From contig MCFH01000087.1 of the NCBI GenBank assembly GCA_002104945.1, positions 1-64,000 of the forward strand: a stretch of DNA of 64,000 nucleotides. Direction: 5' to 3'. This stretch comes from Piromyces finnis. Lineage: Eukaryota; Neocallimastigomycota; Neocallimastigomycetes; Neocallimastigales; Neocallimastigaceae. The notes under the pieces are model-generated. The model was given only the letters and a program-made list of their open reading frames with translations. It had not been told where the DNA came from and ran no database searches. Both the position numbers and the translations under genes were made by a program. Below, one piece after another: positions 11,286 through 21,000 of the stretch. The first letter of the stretch is position 1. Every line of letters begins with the position of its first letter.

Positions 11286-12379
11286 TTTGAAGAAATTTTT
11301 TGAGTTTTTGTAGTGGAATAATTATTATTATTATTATTACCACCATTGTTATTAGTTGAATAATTAGATTTTAAATTATTATTGTTATTATTATTATTGT
11401 GATATTTTTGATAATTGTTTCTATTATTATTATAATTATTGTTATTGTTATTATAAAAAGAATTTTTTCTTCCATGGCTTTTATTATTAATTTGGTTTAA
11501 CTTTTTATTTGAGACATTGTTTTGTTCAAATAAAATACATCTTGTGAAAATAGCTTCGAGAGTAGTAGGAAAGTCATATAATCTTTCAATATCTTCTTGA
11601 TACTTAGGATGAAGAACAGTATAAAACATAAGAGTAACAGCTTCTTGATCCCAGTTAAAATATTGAATATATGATCTAAATTCTTCCATATATTCATTAA
11701 TTTTTCCATATGTTTGTTTCAATTTACTTAGCTTAATCTTGGCTAATTTGCGGCTTGAAACATTTGGAAAAGCATTTTTTAATTCTACTAATAATTCAAA
11801 CATAGTAGAGGGATGAGTATTTCCACTGTATCTTGTTAAATACCAAGTTCTAGCAATTCCTCTTAATCTTGTTTTAACAAAATTAATTTTGGCTTCTTCC
11901 ATCATATGCTTATTAGGATAAGTGCTAAAAGTATCTTCACAAATTTGACAGAATAGTTCTGTTTCATGAGGATCACCAGAAAAAAGACCTGGGTCTGGAA
12001 CTTGATTTATTGGAGTGGAATATTTTGATCTCATTATTACATCAAAATCCAAATCATATTTTGTAGATGTAGAAGGGGCAACTGAAGGGGTTAGGTCTGG
12101 CTGACCACCACTTGGTTTTCCATTCTTATTTAAATACTCTTGAATGGTGTTGATATTGTTAGAGACCGATTCCAAAACTTGTGCGAAATTAGCAGTATTT
12201 CTTTTAATTTCTTGGAACTGAGATTCAATATGTTTTTCAAAATCTTTAACTTGACTAATAGTAGCAAAGTTTTCTTGAACGCTGTTCATAATGTCTACAG
12301 CAGTAGTTTTAGCATCTTCGCGGAGTTGATTAACTTCATCAATAGTTTGCCAAGAGCTAGCAAAGTTTTGTTCTGCCAT
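11276..12379 (-). CDS. gag: Gag of B1
   Basis: 367 residues from ATG 12379, only 34 nt from the 5' LTR. An N-terminal helical region (about residues 10-95) is followed by a Ty3-type capsid segment (MRSKYSTPINQVPDPGLFSG to about residue 280), then a tail that is mostly Asn with Tyr and Lys. There is no CCHC zinc knuckle, so RNA binding would rely on the basic, Asn-rich tail. It forms the particle and is the upstream half of a Gag-Pol frameshift product. The start is supported by the same ATG in B2. Confidence 0.92.
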   Translation of the reverse strand: MAEQNFASSWQTIDEVNQLREDAKTTAVDIMNSVQENFATISQVKDFEKHIESQFQEIKRNTANFAQVLESVSNNINTIQEYLNKNGKPSGGQPDLTPSVAPSTSTKYDLDFDVIMRSKYSTPINQVPDPGLFSGDPHETELFCQICEDTFSTYPNKHMMEEAKINFVKTRLRGIARTWYLTRYSGNTHPSTMFELLVELKNAFPNVSSRKLAKIKLSKLKQTYGKINEYMEEFRSYIQYFNWDQEAVTLMFYTVLHPKYQEDIERLYDFPTTLEAIFTRCILFEQNNVSNKKLNQINNKSHGRKNSFYNNNNNNYNNNRNNYQKYHNNNNNNNNLKSNYSTNNNGGNNNNNNYSTTKTQKISSKNF

Positions 12380-12402
12380 CCTAAGGTAGTAACCAAAGTT
12401 AA

Positions 12403-12413
12403 GGTGAGATTAT
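12403..12413 (-). promoter_or_regulatory. Self-primer binding site of B1
   Basis: The first 11 nt after the 5' LTR in sense are ATAATCTCACC. Ten of them (ATAATCTCAC) are the exact reverse complement of GTGAGATTAT inside the LTR (12625-12616). This is the Tf1-type layout, in which the 5' end of the RNA folds back to prime minus-strand DNA. Confidence 0.75.
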
Positions 12414-13050
12414 TGTCAAGAGTTAGAGTGGATTTAGAATTATAATTAAGTCTACTAGGTTAGGATAGGCTTAATTATATAGTAAATAATAAATTTTATA
12501 AATACAAGAGTAATAAATATAGTTTTTTAAGAAATATTTTATTTAATTTTTATAATATAAGTAAATGATAATTATTAATTTTAAATATTGAATTTACTAT
12601 ATAAAAATGAGTATAATAATCTCACAAAGAACTTCTTAAAGTTGTTCTTTGTTCAACTTATTTATACTTCATTTTTAATATAATGTTGATATTAATAAAG
12701 TATAATAATAATATAATTTAAGTTATACATGTATAATAATATAAATATAAATATTAATAAAATATAATAATAATAATATAATTTTCTTTAAATATCGATA
12801 TTAATAAGTTGTTAAAAATAATATTAATAATTATTTAAATGAATCTTATTTTACTAATTGGTTTGTTTAATATTAATTAATTGTTACACTATTTATCTCC
12901 GGATAATAAATAGCTTTCCAATTAATATTTATATTAAATAAACTATTATTAGTAAAATATTATTAAATTAATATTTTAATTAATTTAACTATTAATTCAA
13001 AATTATGAAATTTCATGAAATGTCAAATTTCATGAATTGTGATTTTGACA
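12414..13050 (-). repeat. 5' LTR of B1
   Basis: 637 bp, matching the 3' LTR. In sense it carries TATAAATA (12666-12659) and, about 34-41 nt downstream, GTGAGATTAT (12625-12616), the predicted start of the transcript. Confidence 0.95.
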
Positions 13051-13789
13051 TTTCAAATTAACCCTAAAAGTAACTTTAAATAAGTTATAGTTTAATTAAT
13101 TACTTTACCAAAATTCTAAAATAAAATTAATCCTAAACACTGCATATATTCTAATTATTGAAAGAAAATAATAAACTTTAATTAATCGAGATCAAAATAT
13201 ATAACTTTTGTTAAATTAATTATTAAATTAAATATTTAATAACTTCGTTAGTAAATTACACTTTAAAAGTAAACAAATATAATAATTCATGTTATAAAAT
13301 AATATAATTAAACACCTTTATTAAAACATTAAAAATAATTATTACTTTAATTAATTGTAAAATAAACAACTTTCTTTAACTTTTAATTATTTCTTTTATT
13401 GTTATTTCTAATTACTTTTATTACTTTTATTGTAAATAGCTATTAATTTTATTGTTTTAATGTAAATAGTTTAAATTTAAAAGAAAATATAAATACATGT
13501 AAATATTCTTATTTTAATCATTATTATTATTATTAATAAAGAAATATTATAATTTTAATAATCACTTTTATAATTAATTAAATAAAATTTTAAATATTTA
13601 AATATTAGAAAAACGAGTGTTTCTAATAAAACAATTTAGTGTTTTTAATAAAACAATTTTATTAATCTTTATAAAAACAATTTCAAATTCTAATCCATAT
13701 AACTTATATAGTTATAACTCAAGATATAATATAATAATCACTTTTTGAAGTAAAATTCAAAATTAAGATTATTATCAAATTATATCATT
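13051..13789. other. Flank between B1 and C1; no gene seen
   Basis: AT-rich sequence that continues the DNA interrupted by B1. It contains two adjacent near-copies of an AGTGTTTYTAATAAAACAAT unit at about 13615-13665. No open frame or LTR end was recognised, and it may be part of the 5' region of J or host intergenic DNA. Confidence 0.5.
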
Positions 13790-14283
13790 TGTAAGAAATA
13801 TTTGTGGCCATAAGTTTGCCCACAAATATTTCAATTGAAACCATATATTCTGGTCACCATTTATTGGCCAAATATATGCATAACCATATATTAATGGTTA
13901 TTAATTAAATAGGAAGTTTATTTGCTTTACCCAATCAAGTGGTAAAGAAAATAAACTCATATAGTTAAATAGTATAGTCAAAACTAACGTTAAATACTTT
14001 AGCGTTAGTATTAAAGTAAATTAATAGCTATAATAATAATTAATGTATATAATTATAACTAATAAATAAAAGATAATAATTATAATAATTATTTAAGTAA
14101 ATAATATTTCATATTAATATTTATTGTATTATATTTATTTTTGTGTTATAATATTTATTTTAGGTCTTTTATTATTTTTTATAAAACTTTATTTAGTTAT
14201 TAACTCGTATAGAGAGGTAATAACTAACTTAATTAACTTGTTATATTTAACTTATTAACTAACATATATAAAAACCTTTTACA
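13790..14283 (+). repeat. 5' LTR of C1
   Basis: 494 bp, TGTAAGAAATATTTG to AAAACCTTTTACA, the same as 26327-26820. It contains AGCGTTAGTAT at 14002-14012, the reverse complement of the primer site just inside the element. The TATA-like sequence upstream (TATAGTTAAATA, 13960-13971) is weak. Confidence 0.95.
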
Positions 14284-14294
14284 ATACTAACGCT
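14284..14294 (+). promoter_or_regulatory. Self-primer binding site of C1
   Basis: ATACTAACGCT follows the LTR directly and is the perfect 11-nt reverse complement of AGCGTTAGTAT at 14002-14012. C2 has the same pair. This fits Tf1/sushi-type self-priming. Confidence 0.75.
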
Positions 14295-14584
14295 TTATAG
14301 TTAGTTCTTACGTTAGCTTAGTTTTAATTAGGTTAGTGTTATTAAAAATTCTTAAAAAACATATTTTATTTTATTTAAATTATTGTTTAATAATAATTAT
14401 TTACAATATTTTATATAATATTCAAATATTATATTTAAAAGAAGTAAATTTATTATTAAAAATAATTATTTTTTAATAGTTTAGCAATAAAAATTCATTA
14501 TTTTTAAATTTTAAAATTCATTATAACCATATTTTATATAATAAATTCTTTAATTTATTAAAAGAATTTATTTTCGAATTAGAA

Positions 14585-17359
14585 ATGAAAAACGCAGGTA
14601 AGTCGCCTAACCCTCGGGGTGTCCATAAATTGGACACAAAAACATCATTCGTAAGGGACGGGACCCGTCCTGACGCGGCGAGCGCGGATGGCATGGATGG
14701 TGTAGAGGGAATGTCACGGGTTCGAACCCCGGTGCTTCTCGAAAGCACTGAGGTCGAATCTAATCAGAATTTACAGGTTCAACAGGGGGATTCTATGCCC
14801 ACCCCTGTTGATCCTTCTTTCTTTTTTACTAATAATAGTGAGGTAAACCCAATGCAACACATTGAAGTTCTTCTTAATAGATGGGTTTCGGAAATATCTA
14901 GCCAGTTTGCTAGTATGGGAAACCGTCTGGGTGCTATGGAAGAACAACTTCGGGGTATTGAGGTTTACAAGAGCGAGATAAACGATGCTCTTCAGCAAAA
15001 ATTTGTTGAAGTGGATCAAAGGTTGGAAGCAAATGAGTCAGCTAGCCAAGTTAGCTTGGAAGAGCTGCATGCTGTGGAAAATGCCTTTACTGCAGAACAT
15101 GAGGAAAGGTTACAAGACCACCAGCAAGTGCTAAACAACCAAGAAACGTTGTACCGTCAATCTAGTGCCTTTGTCTCTTATAAAAAAGAGCTTGAAGAAG
15201 AGATGGCCAGATTGAGGGAGCAACGAAACGCTCTAGAAGAAAGAGAAAAATTGTTCGAGGCTAAAGTCGAAGCCATGAACAGAAGAGCTGAAGCCAGAGC
15301 TCATGAAAGAACATCCTATCAAACCGGTGGTACGGGTAATCCTCATGGTGCTGGAACTAGTAGCAGCACCAACCCTACGGAATATTCCGAGGATGGGGAC
15401 GTGAAGATGTTCGATTGGCGAGTACATAGGTATGAAGAAAAAGTGCCTATGTTTGATAATAATGGGATAGACTTAGAGGGTTTTCAAGAGAAGTGCTTAC
15501 GTCATTTCAAACGTTACCCATATGACTATGGTAACGACGAAAAGGCAAAGGTTAGCTTCATTGAAGATCATCTAGGTGGGAAAGTATTGAGATGGTATAG
15601 ACTTAGAGAGAGGATGTTGCAGCGTAGGAATCCTGATGCTGAAAGACTATTCCTCCACCTTCAAGATAAGTTTCCACCAGAGTCTCCCCATGAACTCTGC
15701 AAGTCAAAGTTGCTTAAGCTCACACATGAGTGGGGAAAAGCATACGACTACTTGGAAGAGTTCAATGAATTGACGGAAACACTTGGGCTTCCTGAAAATG
15801 TTAGGAGACAGGTGTTAATACAACAGGTCAGGCCTTCTGTCAGGGAAGCGTTCTATGATATCCCTGAACAGGAACGTACGCTGGAAACATTAAGTGAAGT
15901 CTTGTTAAAGTGCGATGACCACCAAGCAGTCTTCCGTAATGAAACCATAGAAAAGTACGACAAAAGAGACCGCCAGACCACTATTATGGCCTTGTTGGAT
16001 ATCACAGACCCATGTAGACCATCTAGATGGGCTGAGTTAAAGCAGAAGAACAACAAGCCAAATAATAAGCCTAAAGTTGAGCAGACCAACACTCAGGCTT
16101 ACGTAAAAAACAATAACGGTACTAAAGAACGTCGTGAATCCTTAAATAAGTCAAGCTTTAGAAGAAGTTCTAGCTTCCAACCAAAGCAAGGACCTTCTAG
16201 TATGGGAAATAACCCATTACCTAAGGCTATGGCAAATCAAACGACGGTCAATAACAGCTACTACAGTCAGAACCAACTAGTAGCTGAAATAAATGCAAGA
16301 AGCAACCCTCGAGATATAAAAAGGGTAGAAGTCTTGTATGATAATGGTTCCACTACAAACCTCATCCACCCAAATTTAGCAAAGAAGCTCGGGTTAAAGG
16401 TAGTGGACAAACCAGCCATATTCAGAACTGTGAATGGAGATATCGAGTTAAAGCAGTTCTCAGATGACTTACAGTTGAAGTTATGGTTAACTCCATCTGG
16501 CGAACAAGAAGCTAAACCATACTGCTTCAACACAAGTTGTCACCTATCCGACAACATGCCGGAGATGATCATTGTGGGACTGGGCTTCATGGATGAGCAC
16601 TTTATCTACAGAGGTTATGATAAAGATGCACAAGTGAGATACTTCGTAGTAGATAATGATAAGGATAAAGGACACACCAACAGTTATGGTGTAAATGGCG
16701 GCGATATCTACTACTGTACTCAATTAAGTCCCATAACTACAGTTACTAATGCAAAGGCAAGAAGGCCTCTGGTAACTGTAACCGCAGAAAACATTGAAGC
16801 CGAAATCGTGGGCAATGGTAGCCACAAGGCTACAAAAGAAACCAAAAACGGAAGTTCCGGAGGGTTGGCATCGAGTTCCAACTTAGAGAAAACTTGTGTT
16901 TCAGTAGGGTTGGTACCGAGTGCTAACTTAGAGAAAAAATGTGTTTCCGGAGGGTTGACACGAAGTTCTGACTTAGAGAAAAATCCCGTTTCAGTAGGGT
17001 TGGTACAGAGTGTTGACTTAGAGAAAAAATGTGATTCCGGAGGGTTGGCATTTGAATCCAACTTAGAGAAAACTTGTGTTTCAGTAGGGTTGGTCCAAGA
17101 GTCAAACTTAGAGAAAAATCACATTTACGTAGGGTTGGTACAGGAAGAAAACTTAAACGAAAATCAACCTACACCTGAAGAAATCGTGGAGAAGTACTAC
17201 CACAATTTCAAAGAAGCATTTAATGAAGAAATAGCTAACCAGCTACCAGAACACCGTCCTTACGACTGTAAGATCGACCTGGAGCCGGATGCTAGTCTTC
17301 ATAAAGGGCCTATATATCCCTTCAATCCAGAAGAGGAAAAAGCACTGAAGGAATATATA
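14585..17359 (+). CDS. Gag-Pol of C1, first part (Gag, protease, start of RT)
   Basis: The frame opens at ATG 14585, but the true start is more likely ATG 14693 (MDGVEGMSR): in C2 a one-base difference puts the first 36 codons out of frame. The Gag has a long coiled-coil (about residues 85-240 from 14585) and a capsid segment around 15515-15620, then a basic linker without a CCHC knuckle. The protease reads VEVLYDNGSTTNLI (Asp at 16340), with DNG in place of the usual DSG/DTG. Seven 15-residue repeats (16857-17165) precede the RT start. H interrupts the frame after KEYI. Confidence 0.92.
14719..14729 (+). other. B-box-like motif at the start of C gag
   Basis: GGTTCGAACCC lies in CACGGGTTCGAACCCCGGTG, which looks like the T-arm of a tRNA followed by a possible acceptor strand. 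It is in coding sequence in C1 and recurs in C2 (61125-61135). No convincing D-arm or closing acceptor stem was found, so it may be a tRNA-derived remnant or chance. Confidence 0.35.
16857..17165 (+). repeat. Seven 15-residue (45-bp) tandem repeats in C Gag-Pol
   Basis: Units such as GGLASSSNLEKTCVS, VGLVPSANLEKKCVS and GGLTRSSDLEKNPVS repeat between protease and RT. GGL-type and VGL-type units mostly alternate, giving a partial 90-bp higher-order period. C2 keeps the same array (about 58700-59000). Confidence 0.9.
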
Positions 17360-17766
17360 TGTAAAGAACTAATGTTCAATAAATAAAAACACAAATATAT
17401 AAAAAGGAAAATAATAAAAGCAAATAAAAATTTTATTATTGAACACTTAACAAAATTATAACAGGTTAGTGTTTAATAATTTTATTTTTATTATAAAATT
17501 TCTTTGTTAATAAAAACTCGAATTCAAAATAATTTTTTGAGAAATTTCACTCGTATTTATATAAATGTTTTTAAAAGTAAATTTATAAAAATTTTACAAC
17601 TTAATTTTTTAAGCCAATCAGAAATTATCTTCTTTGGTAAAATTTCGTTATAAAATATTTTAATAAAAAAAAAAGATATTAATGAGGTTTCGAACTCGAG
17701 TAGTTCAAACCAAGGTCTTAGTTACTAACCACTAAGACAGGTTACTAATTTCTATGATTCGTTACA
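17360..17766 (-). repeat. 3' LTR of H
   Basis: 407 bp, TGTAAAGAACTAATG to TTCGTTACA on the plus strand. In element sense it holds the tRNA-like A box (17737-17724) and B box (17698-17685). Confidence 0.95.
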
Positions 17767-17864
17767 TGGTCCTCCTCCAGGATTCGGATACCAGACGAAT
17801 CAACTAAATTTATTTGTTACTTTATTATAAAAGAAATAATTGAAACGAGTGAATACATTTTGAA

Positions 17865-17912
<48 letters not shown>

Positions 17913-18015
17913 TGAATATTAAATTATAAATATATTTTTTCATTTTCTATTTTCTATTTTCTATTCTCTTTTTCTCTTATCAATTACTAATTTTTTTTTA
18001 AATTAATAACTATTA
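17767..18015 (-). other. 3' UTR of H with pre-PPT stem-loop
   Basis: Between the gag-pol stop and the 3' LTR, in sense, there is an A run of about 37 (17868-17904) and AT-rich sequence. Then a stem-loop GATTCG/CGAATC (17781-17801) and the PPT follow, abutting the LTR at 17766. The stem-loop sequence is the same as in I. Confidence 0.75.
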
Positions 18016-21000
18016 CTAATGTGAATTATTAAAGTTTTTAATTAGTTCATCGCAGTTTAAATTACTTTCAGGTTCCCAAGATGCTTCTGAAAGCGGATAA
18101 CCTTTCCATTTTATTAGATATTGAATCTTCCCATAATGCTTTCTTTTATCAAGTATTTCTTCTACTTCGTATTCTTCTTCTTCATTTACTATTATAGGTG
18201 GAGGTGGATCTTTGATTCTTCCAAAACTATCTTCATAATACGGTTCTAGGTTTGAAACATGAACAATTGGGTAAATCTTCAGCGATTTTGGTAATTCTAA
18301 TTTATAAGTGAGATTAGAGATTTTACTAATTATCCTAAACGGGCCAAGTTTCCTAGGATTAAATTTTTTATTTCCTTTATGAATTATCAAGGAGCTATCC
18401 AACCATACTTTGTCACCAGTCTTGAATGTCGGAGGTTCTTGTCTATACTTGTCGGCATATTTCTTTTGAACTTGGATGGCCTTCTTTAAGTTTTCTTTTA
18501 GTTTCTCCATTAGGTCTTCAAAGTCTCTTGTAAACTCTTCAGCTCTTGGAACATTCGTTTGGTCAGGAATTACCGGAGAGTATTTTGGGTGATAACCATA
18601 ATTTAGGAAGAATGGTGAGAATTTTGTTGAGTCTTGAACAGCATTATTGTAACTGAATTCTGCCAATGGAAGAAAGTTGATCCAGTTTGTTCCTTTATAA
18701 TTAGAAAAGCATCTTAAATATTGTTCAACAACGGAGTTTACCCTCTCCGTTTGGCCATTGGATTGATGATGATATGGTGAAGAATATTTAACATTGACGT
18801 CCAAAGATTGACAAATAGATTTCCAAAATTTCGAAGTGAATTGCGCGCCTCTATCGGAAATAATTTCAGAGGGGAGACCGTGAATTTTGAAAATATAATT
18901 CAAAAAAGCAAAAGCAGTATCAGAAGCAGAAGGAATACCTTTAAAGGGAATGAGGTGGCACATTTTAGTAAGGCGGTCAACTACAACAAGAATAGTGTTA
19001 AATCCATCCGAAGGAGGGAGGTCAGTAATGAAATCCATAGAAATAGAAGCCCAAGGATGGTCACTAATCTCAAGGGGTTGAAGTAAACCATATGGTTTAT
19101 GACGAGAAGGCTTGGAGCGGCAACAAATCTCGCAAGATCGGATATAATTCTTAACATCAATAGAAATGGATGGCCACCAAAAGTCACGAGAGATCAAAGA
19201 AATAGTTTTGCGGATACCAAAATGACCGGCAGAGGGGGAATCATGACAGAGTTTCAAAACGGAGGGACGGCATTTTAAAGGGACATAGATTCTACTATCA
19301 AAAAGAAGAAAACTATTACTAAGGGAGAATTTATTACTTTGTGGATGTGGAGCTGGGAGATTCTTATTTTCAAGAAAATTGCAAATGTCAATGTAAAAAG
19401 AGTCGTTCACATATTCAGATAATATTTCATCATTAAGAGAAGAAATGGAACAAATCAAAGCGCAGAAATTCTCAGGGCGTAAAACCGAAAAAGGAGCATC
19501 AGAAGGAAGAGAGGAATCCATATAATCAGGTCTTCGTGAAAGCGCATCAGGTTTACCATTAGATGAACCAGAGCGGTAGAGAATTTTAAAGTTAAATTCG
19601 GAAAGGAAAAGGGCCCAACGAACAAGACGTTGTGACATTTTTTCCGGTTTCTTTTGATATAGTAAGTTTCGATGATCTGAATAAATAGTAAACGGGGTTA
19701 AAGCACCTTTGAGAAAATGTCGCCAAGTTTCAAGAGCATTAACAATAGCTAAAAGTTCTTTATCGTATATAGGATAGTTTCTTTCAGCGGAAGTAAGAGA
19801 TCTTGAATAGAAAGCGACAGGATGGATCATTTTATCATCAGGAGATTTTTGAGACAGAACTGCTCCTATAGCAAAGTTGCTAGAGTCGGTTTCAACAATA
19901 AAGGGAAGATCACGATTTGGGTGAGACAGGATGGGAGCAGATGAAATTAATGATTTAATGGTATTAAATGCATCAAGAGCTTCAGAGGAAAAATCAAATT
20001 TAACGTTTTTACGAAGTAGTCTGTGAAGGGGTTGTGCAACTTTGGCAAAATTAGGAATAAACCGACGATAGTAGTTGGCTAGGCCAATAAAAGATTGAAC
20101 TTCCTTGACACTGGACGGAACTGGCCAATTAATAATAGCAGAAACTTTATTGGGGTCCATATGTATACCTTCAGAGGATATCCGATGACCAAGGAAATCA
20201 ATAGAGGAAACAAAGAATTCACACTTTTCAAGCTTAGCATAAAGACCAGCATTTCTTAAGCGATCCAGGACTTCGATAACGTGCTTAATGTGGGATTTAT
20301 GGTTTTCAGAAAAAATAATTAAATCGTCAATATATGAATAAACAAAAATCCCTAGAATATTTTCCAGAACATCATTGATAAAATGCTGAAAAACAGCCGG
20401 GGCGTTTTTCAGTCCGAATGGCATTACCAGGTATTCAAAGTGGCCGAATTTGCAGGTGAAAGCTGTTTTATATTCATCACCCTTTTTGATTCGGACCAAA
20501 TTATATGCTGATCGTAAATCCAATTTTGAGAAGATTTTCGCTTTACCAAGATGCTCTAGCATATCTTGAATCAGAGGTAGAGGATAGGAATCTCTAATGG
20601 TAATGTTGTTGAGTTCCCTATAATCTTGACAAAGACGGAGTTCACCATTCTTTTTAGGAACGAAAAGTACAGGCGCACCAGCAGGAGATTTGGATTTCCT
20701 AATGAAACCCTTTTTGAGGTTTTCATCGATATAATCCTTCAAAACTCTTGTTTCTTCGTCTGTTAGTGGGTAGATTGGTCCATAAAATAGCTTGGCATTT
20801 TCGATTAGGTTTATTTGGCAATCATAAGGACGATGAGGTGGTAATTGAGCAGCAGAAGATTCGCTAAAGACGTCCATATATGATTCTAATTCCTTCGGAA
20901 GTTTAGTAGTAGGATTTGAGTCTTTAAAAGAGTTTTTTGGTGAACAAGAATCAACTTTAGAAAGAGATATATTAGAAGCCATGACAGTACAAGTCTCTTG

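Larger units (their letters stand above)
6371..13050 (-). mobile_element. Complete LTR retrotransposon B1
   Basis: A minus-strand Ty3/Gypsy element with two 637-bp LTRs that look identical, separate gag and pol frames, a self-priming site and a polypurine tract (GTGGAAGGGCG). It is flanked by a perfect 5-bp TSD, TTTCA (6366-6370 and 13051-13055). Both frames are intact, so this copy looks recent and possibly still mobile. It shares sequence with the decayed B2 across its whole length. Confidence 0.95.

Noticed and set aside
14585-14692. ATG 14585 as the start of C Gag
   Set aside because: C2 has one base fewer in this stretch, which puts the first 36 codons out of frame; ATG 14693 is shared by both copies and is preferred.
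14650-14745. A functional tRNA gene at the start of C
   Set aside because: There is a good B box and T-arm-like segment, but no acceptor stem, no clear D-arm, and it lies in coding sequence.
16720-17105. Open frames antisense to the C 15-residue repeats (also at 58749-59134)
   Set aside because: They arise from the repeat structure of the real gene and show no start context or family motif.
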